A DNA stretch of 15,993 nucleotides from Actinomycetes bacterium (GTDB taxonomy: Bacteria; Actinomycetota; Acidimicrobiia; Acidimicrobiales; Palsa-688), in the NCBI GenBank assembly GCA_021811865.1, contig JAKAQB010000071.1, positions 1 through 15,993 of the forward strand. Reading direction: 5' to 3'. This document shows, piece by piece, positions 1 to 6,949 of the stretch. The position numbers and the translations under genes are program-made. Every line of letters starts with the position of its first letter. Positions within the stretch are counted from its first letter, which is position 1. The notes under the pieces were generated by a model that had not been told where the DNA came from, ran no database searches, and saw only the letters and a program-made list of their open reading frames with translations.

Positions 1-90
1 CGAGCGATCTCCTGCTGTGCTCTCCCCCTTCTTGAAGTAGATGACCGGCACGTCGTGGTCGGTGGCGAAGCGGCGGACGATCAGTGAGCC
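1..90 (-). CDS. C-terminally cut fragment of an unknown protein
   Basis: On the minus strand positions 90 to 1 read as one open frame giving LIVRRFATDHDVPVIYFKKG and a few more residues, running off the window edge. The peptide has a natural composition, and from memory it resembles the N-terminal part of a conserved actinobacterial protein family of unknown function that has a 'VPVxxFxKGE' segment. No convincing start codon is visible between 90 and about 150, so this may be a 5'-truncated remnant rather than a living gene. It would be divergent from the cassette starting at 195. Confidence 0.3.
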
Positions 91-123
91 TGCTCGCCCG
101 CCGCGCCCGTCCCAGCCTGCCAG

Positions 124-194
124 CGTTCCCGACGCCGTCCGGAGCCTGTGAGCCGCTATGCTGGTCGTGTGGAACGCTTCTGGAACGTTTCCTG
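124..194 (+). promoter_or_regulatory. possible promoter with repeated GGAACG operator-like sites
   Basis: A TATGCT hexamer at 157-162 resembles a -10 element; no good -35 is visible. Just after it TGGAACG occurs twice, at 170-176 and 181-187, exactly 11 bp apart (about one helical turn). The inverse CGTTCC lies at 124-129. Repeats on one DNA face next to a start codon suggest a binding site for a regulator. The HTH protein encoded at 1030-1587 is an obvious candidate, but that is inference. Confidence 0.3.
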
Positions 195-1043
195 ATGTTT
201 GGCCTCGACCCCGTCCCTCACTACCGGCTGGCTCGCCCTCCCCTGGTGCAGGCATTCGGGCAGGTGAGGTACACCGCCCGGGCCAAGATGGCGACCATGG
301 ACGGCATAGCGCCCGTGCAAGAGCAACTCGATCCCGTCTTCCCATACATGCGGGCCCAGCAGGTCCAGCAAGTGGCGCTGCTTGTCGGGCCAGCGGGCGC
401 AGCCGCCTCTGGCGCCCCTCCGGCCCAGATCTGGCACTTCGACGACGGGCAGGGGTGGGCTGCCGATCTCTCGCCGGACACGGCCACGCTCACCGTCGGC
501 CCGCAGTACGGAGAGTTCAGCGAGTTCTCCGATCGCTTCGAAGCCGTCGTGCGCGCCCTCTCGGAGGTTGCCGGAGTCACGCTCACCGACCGGCTCGGGA
601 TCCGCTATGTCAACATCGCTGAGCTGCCGCCGGGAGACGACGCCGCCTGGCGCCGTTGGTTTCGGCCGGAGCTGACCGGCTGGCCAGCGACCGACACGGT
701 CGCCGACGGTACGCAGCTGGTCACCACCATCACTCAGACCCAGCTCACGGCTCCGCCGACTGGCGAGCTGGCCGGTCCGGAGGCAGATATCCAGGCGATC
801 GTGCGCCATGGTTTGGTTCCCGCCAACACGATGGTGCCAGGCGTCCTGCCGACCCAGCCCCGCGGCGCCGCCTACCTGTTCGACATCGACATCTTCACCG
901 AAGGACCCCAGCCCTTCATACCGGAGGAGCTGTCGAGGCAGCTCACAATGCTCCATGGTCAAATCGACCGCTTCTTCTATTGGGCTCTCACCAATGAGGG
1001 TGCGGCATACTTCGGACGTGAGGTCCTCGATGACGCTCGCTGA
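195..1043 (+). CDS. TIGR04255 family protein
   Basis: This 282-residue protein fits the TIGR04255 family, whose biochemical role is not established. Visible family hallmarks are an N-terminal PPLVQAFGQVRY segment (residues 15-26), a central DRLGIRYVN segment (132-140), and a C-terminal FDIDIF followed by LHGQIDRFFYWALTNEG (229-269). The ATG at 195 was chosen over an in-frame ATG at 84 because family homology begins about 14 residues after it. The extra 37 residues of the longer form look non-coding. The gene overlaps the next one by 14 bp, so the two are probably translationally coupled in a three-gene operon. Family members occur sporadically, often in accessory regions. No signal peptide or membrane segment is seen. 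Confidence 0.72.
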   Translation: MFGLDPVPHYRLARPPLVQAFGQVRYTARAKMATMDGIAPVQEQLDPVFPYMRAQQVQQVALLVGPAGAAASGAPPAQIWHFDDGQGWAADLSPDTATLTVGPQYGEFSEFSDRFEAVVRALSEVAGVTLTDRLGIRYVNIAELPPGDDAAWRRWFRPELTGWPATDTVADGTQLVTTITQTQLTAPPTGELAGPEADIQAIVRHGLVPANTMVPGVLPTQPRGAAYLFDIDIFTEGPQPFIPEELSRQLTMLHGQIDRFFYWALTNEGAAYFGREVLDDAR

Positions 1044-1587
1044 GGCTCCCACCTTCTACGAGGCCGCGGTCCAGGGCGCGCCTTTGCGGCGGTCGGTCTT
1101 CCCGCCGCGACTCAACATGCAGGAACTGATCTGGACGATCGGTGACTGGCCACTCCGGGTCCCCGAGGCCGCGCCTCGATCCATCCCTGGGCTCCAGCGG
1201 ATCATCGCCGAGACTCGCTGCTGGACCGGATGGTCCGCCCGCCGCTTGGCCGACGTCGTCGGCTCCAGCCATACGACCATCATCAACGCCGAGAACGGTC
1301 GGCCACTGGTCAGCGGGCACAGCGGTGACCTGCGCCAGCGACTAGTGGCCGTTCACGACCTCGTCGAGCGGATCTACGTGCTCGTCGACCGAGACCGTGA
1401 GCGGACGGTGACCCTTCTCGATACGGCTCCAGCGGGCCGGCGCAGCGCCGTCGACGAGTTGCGAGCTGGTGGCGACCCGGGTCAGGCGTACCTCGCCGTC
1501 CTCGACCTGCTCCGCCCCCGCCGGACGGGGCTACTGGTCAGCGATCGCCCTCGACGCGCCGGCCCCACGACCGCGCTGCACGAGTAG
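1030..1587 (+). CDS. HTH (Xre-like) DNA-binding protein of the TIGR04255 cassette
   Basis: The protein has 185 residues. A helix-turn-helix lies at about residues 66-90 (WSARRLADVVGSSHTTIINA then ENGRP). The C-terminal half ends in a segment with GDPGQAYLAVLDLLRPR. The plan of an HTH followed by a short helical domain resembles Xre-type regulators and antitoxins. The N-terminal 50 residues are of unknown type. The ATG at 1030 lies inside the end of the preceding gene (stop 1041-1043), in a different frame, so translation is likely coupled. An upstream in-frame ATG at 808 would overlap the first gene heavily and was rejected. Likely role: regulator, or antitoxin-like partner, of the cassette. 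The role is inferred, while the HTH is read directly from the sequence. Confidence 0.6.
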   Translation: MTLAEAPTFYEAAVQGAPLRRSVFPPRLNMQELIWTIGDWPLRVPEAAPRSIPGLQRIIAETRCWTGWSARRLADVVGSSHTTIINAENGRPLVSGHSGDLRQRLVAVHDLVERIYVLVDRDRERTVTLLDTAPAGRRSAVDELRAGGDPGQAYLAVLDLLRPRRTGLLVSDRPRRAGPTTALHE

Positions 1588-1599
1588 GGCGCTCGGTGG

Positions 1600-2367
1600 A
1601 TGGCATCGCTGTACGAGGCGGGCTGGCGCCAGGGATCGATCGTCGAGTTCGAGCTTCCGCTCGACGCCGTCGTCCTCGGCCAGTCGGGCATCCCTGAGCG
1701 ATCACCGGGCTTGCACAGGCTGTGGGCGGTTGCAACCCAGGACTGCGATCTCGCCCATGCAGATGTCGCCGACCCCGCTCCGGCGATCGAGCTGCGCCCG
1801 CTGTACACGAGCGGGGCGCCGCCCGACTGGGGGATCCGATCGGCAAAGCTGCGGCTCACCGACCACGAGTACGCGGAGGCCAGCGCGCCTCGGCTGACGG
1901 TGGCCCCAGCAGTGCTGACGGCGATCGTGGCGCAGGGCGCCATTCGCCGGGAGCCCAGCGAGTCGCGCCGCCAAGCCTTCACGACCTGGCTTGGCCTGCG
2001 GTACGACCGCCCAGCCGTACCGGACGACCTCGTGCCTCTGGCCCGGCGCATCAGCCAGGAAGTCGCCCGCGGTGAGAACCGTGCGATCGGAGTTCGGGTG
2101 CGCGACGTGCTCATGCAGTTCGGTGACGGGAAGCCGCCTCGCTACTCGCTCTTCGCCGTGCTGGACGATCCTGCCGACGAGGCGGACGTCCGAGCGTGGC
2201 TGGCCCGCGTCGCCCAGGCTGTACCCGTCGAGTTGGGGGTGGCCGACCAGATCGAGGCGGCGGGCGCCGACGGCATCGCCTTCTCGACCATCGAAATTTC
2301 GTACTCAGCCGATGTGAGCCAGGTGACCTGGCCGCGCACCCGGCCCCATCCGGAGGGCGCAACTTGA
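1600..2367 (+). CDS. unknown protein with QDCD motif, third gene of the TIGR04255 cassette
   Basis: I do not recognise the 255-residue product with certainty. It starts 12 bp after the HTH gene. Near the N-terminus a strand-like segment leads into AVATQDCDLAHAD, with Gln47-Asp48-Cys49-Asp50. Sequences of the type (S/T)Q-x-CD-(I/L) recur in several poorly characterised bacterial proteins found in accessory loci, but I cannot name a tested function. The remainder is soluble, mixed helix/strand, with no membrane segment or signal peptide. Codon use and composition match the two genes before it, so it is probably co-transcribed with them. The ATG at 1600 is preceded by a weak GGTGG. It could be the effector or substrate-binding part of the cassette; this is speculation. 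Confidence 0.55.
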   Translation: MASLYEAGWRQGSIVEFELPLDAVVLGQSGIPERSPGLHRLWAVATQDCDLAHADVADPAPAIELRPLYTSGAPPDWGIRSAKLRLTDHEYAEASAPRLTVAPAVLTAIVAQGAIRREPSESRRQAFTTWLGLRYDRPAVPDDLVPLARRISQEVARGENRAIGVRVRDVLMQFGDGKPPRYSLFAVLDDPADEADVRAWLARVAQAVPVELGVADQIEAAGADGIAFSTIEISYSADVSQVTWPRTRPHPEGAT

Positions 2368-2990
2368 CCTGGGACTGCGTCGGCCACTTGCGACAACACC
2401 ATGGTTCCCGTGGCCGCCAATCGAGGGCCAGACTCCTGAGAATCGGGCATCGTTGGGGGACGTCGCAGAAAGCCGTCCGCCGCACCCGGACGCCAGGCCG
2501 AGCGGTCCAATGAGTAGCAGATCAGTAGCGAAGCCACCAGGGGGCACGTCGAGCATCTTTCCCAGAATCAGATGCCGGTTGTCTTGAGAAACGACCGGCC
2601 GAGCCACCGCAGCCCGTGACCAGGACGTTTGGGGTAGGAGAGCGCTCTAGCCGGTGACCCGGTGCTTGGACTTGCTACTGGTTTCACGAGCACGTCGGCG
2701 CCCTTGTCCGAGCGACACATGCCCTCTGAACAGGAGTTTCTTGCGCGCTCGGAGGGATTCGAACCCCCAACCTTCTGATCCGTAGTCGCATCCCGTCCGT
2801 CCAGCCCGTGCGCCTACGTCCCATATGGGCAGCTCAGGGTAGGCGTCGAGTCTTGCCCGTCGCCCCGCGTCCGGCCCGTGAGCACCCGTTCATTCGCAAA
2901 GCAGTAGCAGGAAATCCGATCCCGCCGAGCATCGGACGAGTTTCTGATTCGTGTGAACCGTCCAATATTGGTGCGTCTCGACATGGTGGA
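2368..2990. other. intergenic region of a convergent gene pair containing a tRNA fragment
   Basis: About 620 bp without a credible gene separate the plus-strand cassette from the minus-strand operon. Besides the tRNA-Arg fragment (separate entry) I see a loose inverted repeat, CGGCCAC at 2381-2387 and GTGGCCG at 2410-2416, which might act as a terminator for the cassette. It has a long loop and no T-tract. No integrase gene is recognisable on either strand here. Confidence 0.4.
2744..2787 (-). other. 3' half of tRNA-Arg(ACG); attachment-site-like remnant
   Basis: On the minus strand, 2787 to 2744 reads as the 3' half of an arginine tRNA: the last bases of the anticodon 5' stem (GA), loop CTACGGA with anticodon ACG, stem TCAGA, variable loop AGGTT, T-arm GGGGG-TTCGAAT-CCCTC, then CGAGCGC and the discriminator base. 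The 5' side (2788 upward) does not continue as tRNA. The anticodon stem can pair only in part, and there is no D-arm or 5' acceptor strand. No CCA is encoded. Truncation close to the anticodon loop is what is left when an element integrates at the 3' end of a tRNA gene and carries or leaves that half as attL or attR. Confidence 0.7.
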
Positions 2991-4244
2991 TCACGCGGCC
3001 GGCAACCTGGTCGCGAGGCGCAGCAGGCGAGAGGCGTCGCCATCTCTGTGCAGTGCAAGAGCCCGATCGATGTCGCGCCTGATGACGTCGGCGGCGGCGT
3101 CCTTCGAAAACGCCTCGACCTCTAGGCGACGGCTGAGCAGGTAGTGCCAGGTGTTTGCACCGACGGCCTGCGAGGTCGGCATCAGACGTTCATGCCTCCC
3201 CACAGTCACCGGCTGGGACTGGAGCAGAAGGTCGAAGGGATGATCCCCCTGGTCGAAGGCGCCCATGCAAAATGCGCACTCGCAGTACCGGTCGCGGTAC
3301 TCCTCAGCCGTCAAGGAGCGCCCGAGTGCCAGCGCCTCGGGAAACCGGAGGCAATGCCGCACGCTGGGGACGTAGGTTCGGCAGGACCGAGGACCACCAC
3401 CTCTCTCGTCCGCGGGCTCGCCACGATCCGTCCATCCGAGGTGGTGGGTCACCGCGTCGATGCCCGCCAACTGAAGGGCGAAGATGGTGTAGTTGGCGTA
3501 TTCGTGTCCGACCGGGGTGCCGCGTTCGGCTAAGGCCCCCACGAGACGGATAAGCGCCGAGAGCATCGTCTCGTCGCCGAGGAGCCGTTCCTCGGTCACC
3601 TTGGGCGTCCAGACGAAGTACGAGCTGACGCCGTCAGTCGGCGCGGACGCGATCACCTTGTCCAGCTCTGTGCGGTCAACGAGGCGCTCGAAGGAAACGA
3701 TCACCTGCGCGGCGACCGGGACCGCTGCTGCTCCCGCCGCCGCCTCGAAGAGCAAGCGGTTGATCCGATCCTCAGCCTCGGTGAAGGCGACCAGCGACGG
3801 CGCCATGAGGCGGACGGGATGCAGCTCGCGCAGGTCGGCCATGACATCGAGCTGCGTTGGCACAGAGAGCAGGCGCTCCTTCTGGTAGCGGATCACGTTG
3901 GCACCCAAGACTCGCCAGTGCTCCTCGTCCTTCACTACGTCAAGAAGCGGCGCCCCTCCCAAGGTGAGGTCGGTGCCGCTCGCATAGGCCACACCCAACC
4001 GCTTGTAGTTGCGCTTCGTGTCGCCCTTGCCGTTCTCGGACCAGGACGGGAGCTGAAACCGCCACAACACAGGATCAATGCTGAAAGGCAGCGTGGTCCT
4101 CCAGAGAACCGCTGCCGTCGACTGGACGCTGTTCTCCAGCTGGTTGGCGTTGACGACGACCTCGTCCATGAGCCCAGAGTGGATGTACGTGACATCGTCG
4201 GACGTTCGCAGGCGGACGATGTGATGTAGTGGATTGTTCGGCAT
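2991..4244 (-). CDS. tRNA-guanine transglycosylase-like (DpdA-like) TIM-barrel protein
   Basis: The product has 417 residues. The C-terminal part carries CECAFC (Cys321, Cys323, Cys326), the CxCxxC spacing of the TGT zinc site. A histidine follows in ANTWHYLLSRRLEVE (His367) as a possible fourth ligand. Upstream, FSIDP (Asp57) and AGIDAV (Asp263) sit where TGT/DpdA enzymes keep catalytic aspartates. TGT enzymes exchange guanine in tRNA for a 7-deazaguanine, whereas DpdA does so in DNA. Which substrate applies here is unknown, and the Cys-His spacing is longer than in bacterial Tgt. The ATG at 4244 lies 2 bp after the stop of the preceding gene. A longer in-frame start at 4367 would lie inside that gene. 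No queuosine or other Dpd genes are nearby, so the base would have to come from elsewhere. Confidence 0.5.
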   Translation of the reverse strand: MPNNPLHHIVRLRTSDDVTYIHSGLMDEVVVNANQLENSVQSTAAVLWRTTLPFSIDPVLWRFQLPSWSENGKGDTKRNYKRLGVAYASGTDLTLGGAPLLDVVKDEEHWRVLGANVIRYQKERLLSVPTQLDVMADLRELHPVRLMAPSLVAFTEAEDRINRLLFEAAAGAAAVPVAAQVIVSFERLVDRTELDKVIASAPTDGVSSYFVWTPKVTEERLLGDETMLSALIRLVGALAERGTPVGHEYANYTIFALQLAGIDAVTHHLGWTDRGEPADERGGGPRSCRTYVPSVRHCLRFPEALALGRSLTAEEYRDRYCECAFCMGAFDQGDHPFDLLLQSQPVTVGRHERLMPTSQAVGANTWHYLLSRRLEVEAFSKDAAADVIRRDIDRALALHRDGDASRLLRLATRLPAA

Positions 4245-4246
4245 CG

Positions 4247-5209
4247 TCAGTCGGAGCGGCGGCCACCACGTCGCTCTACCTCCTCTCGGATCACGGACTT
4301 CTCGGTGTACTTCGAGTAAGTCGCGTACACACGAGCGACTAGGTCGCCAAGCTTTGGGGTGTCCCACTCCTTTTTGACGGCTTCGACGAACGCGAAGAGT
4401 TGCTCGTAGCGAGGACTGGAGTGCCGTAGCCGTTCCGCCGCGTCGTGTCCTCGTTCGCTCAGCGCGAACTCCACGATGTTCTCTTTCCCGCTCTCAGGCG
4501 TGGCTCGCTCGGAGACTGCCGCCATCATCTCCTTGAAGGAGGGAGGCCCCGACGATACGGGCTCTGCGCTTCGGATGAAGCCGGCTATCTCTAACGCCCG
4601 CGCAGCGTCATTCACCTCTTCATTGAACGGGCCATAATTGAATGCATAGAAAGCGCTCTGTGAGCCGAGCTGTTGCTCCACGACAAAGAGCAACCTCTGA
4701 AGACGAGTCATCCCGCGCACGACAGCGGAGCCTTGGCGGTTCGTGGCGTGGAGGAGAAGTACCATCAGCTCCTTGATAGGCGGCTGCGCTGCCCGAGTCG
4801 AATCGAGGCCCAATGCCTGCTCGGCCTCGGTGGTCGCGGCCTCGATCCACGCTCGTGCCAGCCGATGGTACGGCATACCCAGCTCGTGGCCTCGCTTCTT
4901 CAGTCCATCGAGGACAGCCTGGTCGAGCTTGAGGTTGAGCTGCTCCATCTGCGGCTCGCCCTCGGCAGTTGGGACCAGGGCTGCATTCTCCTGACGGAGC
5001 GCGTCGACGATCCACGAGCGGGCGAGTGCGTGGTAGGGCAGCGAGCGCACGCTCGCGACCCGCTTAATCCGGGCGAGAAGCGACGCCGGCAGGCGAAGCG
5101 TGACCTGAGCGCTCTTCGGCCGACCCACCAGGTCGGGGGCCTCAGGAAGCGTGGCCCACTTGTCTCCCCAGTCCTCTGCCAGCAGTGCATCCCAGCGGTC
5201 AGTGCTCAT
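4247..5209 (-). CDS. double ribbon-helix-helix (CopG/BrnA-like) protein fused to a YwgA-like winged-helix domain
   Basis: The protein has 320 residues. Two similar ribbon-helix-helix units follow each other, about 33-78 (SAQVTLRLPASLLARIKR then LPYHALARSWI) and 88-133 (MEQLNLKLDQAVLDGLKKRG then MPYHRLARAWI). RHH proteins bind DNA as dimers, so one chain may form a complete DNA-binding fold. Residues 144-315 resemble YwgA-type winged-helix proteins (GMTRLQRLLFVVEQ, then FYAFNYGPFNEEVNDAARAL). The ATG overlaps the stop of the BrnT-like gene in ATGA at 5206-5209, the usual toxin-then-antitoxin order of brnT-brnA. Likely role: antitoxin and autorepressor, with the C-terminal domain adding a sensing or partner function. 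The antitoxin role is inferred from position and family. Confidence 0.62.
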   Translation of the reverse strand: MSTDRWDALLAEDWGDKWATLPEAPDLVGRPKSAQVTLRLPASLLARIKRVASVRSLPYHALARSWIVDALRQENAALVPTAEGEPQMEQLNLKLDQAVLDGLKKRGHELGMPYHRLARAWIEAATTEAEQALGLDSTRAAQPPIKELMVLLLHATNRQGSAVVRGMTRLQRLLFVVEQQLGSQSAFYAFNYGPFNEEVNDAARALEIAGFIRSAEPVSSGPPSFKEMMAAVSERATPESGKENIVEFALSERGHDAAERLRHSSPRYEQLFAFVEAVKKEWDTPKLGDLVARVYATYSKYTEKSVIREEVERRGGRRSD

Positions 5210-5490
5210 CGTGCGTTCTGGCGGTACGCCCGCCGCTCCTTGTCGGTCATCTCGCGGGCGCTGTAGACGCGGACGACCCCGTTTGCTTTCTGCCCGTAGA
5301 CAAGGAACAGCATGCGATCACCGTCCGTCTTGCCCAGCATCAGGAGTGCGTCCCCCTGGCGGCGCCGGGTGTGGGGGTTGGCGAAGCACTGTTCGACCTC
5401 CCACGCTGAGACGCCGTGGTTGTCCAAGAGCTTCTGCTCGTTGTTCTCGTCCCATTCGAACTCAGGGATGCCACCACCGCGCCCGCCCAC
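5206..5490 (-). CDS. brnT: BrnT family ribonuclease toxin
   Basis: The segment FEWDENNEQKLLDNHGVSAW near the start and VRVYSAREMTDKERRAY at the end are the two conserved blocks of BrnT toxins, which are small RelE-fold ribonucleases that cut RNA and arrest growth. BrnT normally forms a complex with the RHH antitoxin BrnA, encoded just downstream and here overlapping by ATGA. I chose the GTG at 5490, giving 94 residues, the usual BrnT length. An ATG at 5565 would give 119 residues and sits right after a TATAC element, so a leaderless longer form is possible. The additional residues are not BrnT-like. The product is soluble, and no frame damage is seen. Confidence 0.62.
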   Translation of the reverse strand: MGGRGGGIPEFEWDENNEQKLLDNHGVSAWEVEQCFANPHTRRRQGDALLMLGKTDGDRMLFLVYGQKANGVVRVYSAREMTDKERRAYRQNAR

Positions 5491-5568
5491 GTCCTGTGCG
5501 TGCTCACCACAGACCCGTCGGCCACGTCCCGTGGCCCTCGGCTTCGAGCTGCATGCGTCAAGCATAGC

Positions 5569-5587
5569 GTATATCTCACAGCTATAC
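5569..5587 (-). promoter_or_regulatory. imperfect palindrome/promoter upstream of the brnT operon
   Basis: GTATA at 5569-5573 and TATAC at 5583-5587 form an inverted repeat with a 9-bp centre, immediately upstream of the ATG at 5565. On the minus strand its AT-rich arms could also serve as -10 elements, in a surrounding that is very GC-rich. An operator overlapping the promoter is expected for an autoregulated BrnT/RHH pair. The assignment rests on position and symmetry only. Confidence 0.35.
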
Positions 5588-5727
5588 ACCGCCACATCAG
5601 GCCGGCTGCGGGCGAGGTCCCCGGGGCAGCCCGAGAGGGGCACTCCAGCGTCGCCACCACTCCAGCCTCACGGTTGTGACATGGAGTCCGGCCCTCGGCA
5701 GCCCAGCCCGGAGAGAACCGGTTCAAG

Positions 5728-6745
5728 ATGCCCGCTGGCCGGCCGCGACGGCGACACCAGTCGCTGCCGCCAACTTCCAGCGCGAGCACAACGGGATCCG
5801 TGCCCGACGATGTGCCCGAGACCGTGATCGTCGATGCCACCCACTGGCTGTTCAGGCCGATCGGCCAACTGACCAAGCGCCTCGCCAATGGACCTTCCGT
5901 CCTGGCTCCTCGGGGAACTGGTCCGGGCGACAAGGGCGTCTCGATCGTCGTTCGCGCGCCCGCGTACTGGGCAACTTCGCAGGATGCCCTCGCCAAGGTC
6001 TTGCAGATCGCCGCCCTGACGGACCTTGCCTCGGACGTACGATTCCGAGCACGGGTGATTCCAACGGAGGAGCGGCTCACCCTCACCGTCGAGGAAGCGG
6101 TCAGGCCTCCGTGCCCCCCGCAGGCGGCGCACGGTCGGGGCGCCACCGCCTGCCGAGACGGGCGCACCGTGGCAGGAGCTGCGCGCCGTCGGCCCCTCGG
6201 GCATCCATGGCGTCCCCGCCACCTACGACGACGGCGTCGAGTGGCTGAGGAACGGCGCCACGCGCCACACCGCCGCGGTGTGGGTGGCGCTCATCGCCGG
6301 CTGGACCGGCGCGTGGATCTCGCTGTGGGGAGCACTGCTCGGCGCCTTCGTCGGTCTTCTCATCGCGGTCGGCGCCATGACGAACCCGTCGGTGAGCCAC
6401 GCCCTCTTCCACCTCGGGATAGGGCAGCCGGTCACGGCGCTGAGCGTTGCCTCCGGCATCGTGCTCGGTGCGGTCGGCGGTTTCCTCGTCGTGCTGCGGA
6501 CGCTCTTCGTCTCCCAGTCCTCCGCGACCGGGCTGTCGCTGCTGTCGGGCGCGGTGCTCGTCGCCGTCGTCGTCGTGATCCTCATCGCCGCCTACGAGCG
6601 GCTCGGTCTGCGGCTCCGCGGCTACCGTCGCCTGAGCCGTGACGAGGTACGACGCATCGCCCCACTCGTGAAGGCGGTTGCCGACGCCTTCGATCTGCCG
6701 GCACTCCCGCGCTCCGCCATGGCCGACACCATCGTGTTGGTGGCG
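5728..6745 (+). pseudogene. decayed membrane-protein gene, frameshifted and 3'-truncated
   Basis: Coding-like sequence runs in one frame from ATG 5728 to about 6108 (VIVDATHWLFRPIGQLTKRL and beyond), then in the +1 frame from about 6110 to 6745. A run of six C at 6114-6119 is the likely shift point; removing one C joins the frames. The second part has three hydrophobic stretches (about 6278-6375, 6440-6510, 6535-6595). It ends in VADAFDLPALP, which recalls the region before the active site of some M48-type membrane peptidases, but the HExxH part is absent. The natural-looking protein stops near 6745. It may be two adjacent remnants rather than one. Function unknown. Confidence 0.4.
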
Positions 6746-6839
6746 GGGCTCCGTCGGTTATCGAGCTGCCCGGGCCTCGACGCGCACAAAGGTGCTGGTA
6801 GGCGGGCCGTGCATATGCGGCCGCCCAGGCGTTGCACTA

Positions 6840-6858
6840 CTCAACGTCGGCCGTTGAG
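6840..6858. other. short perfect inverted repeat
   Basis: CTCAACG at 6840-6846 and CGTTGAG at 6852-6858 are perfect 7-bp arms around TCGGC. It lies in the stretch without genes between the decayed membrane-protein gene and the RES gene. It may be a weak terminator or a recombination scar; there is no T-tract on either side. Confidence 0.3.
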
Positions 6859-6904
6859 CGCGGCAGTCCCGAGACACGCGGTGCGGTTCTCGTTCAAGCG
6901 AAAC

Positions 6905-6925
6905 CTTCGGGATCGGTGCCCGAAG
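6905..6925 (-). terminator. hairpin downstream of the RES toxin gene
   Basis: CTTCGGG and CCCGAAG form a perfect 7-bp stem with a 7-base loop, starting about 25 bp past the RES stop codon. On the minus strand the stem is followed by GGTTTCGCTT, a poor T-tract. It is a plausible intrinsic terminator for the toxin-antitoxin operon, judged by position and symmetry. Confidence 0.4.
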
Positions 6926-6949
6926 CTCGAAGCCGTCGACAGGCAACGC

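Noticed and set aside
156..1052. Minus-strand open frame of 298 codons
   Set aside because: It is antisense to the TIGR04255 gene. The composition is unnatural and no domain is seen.
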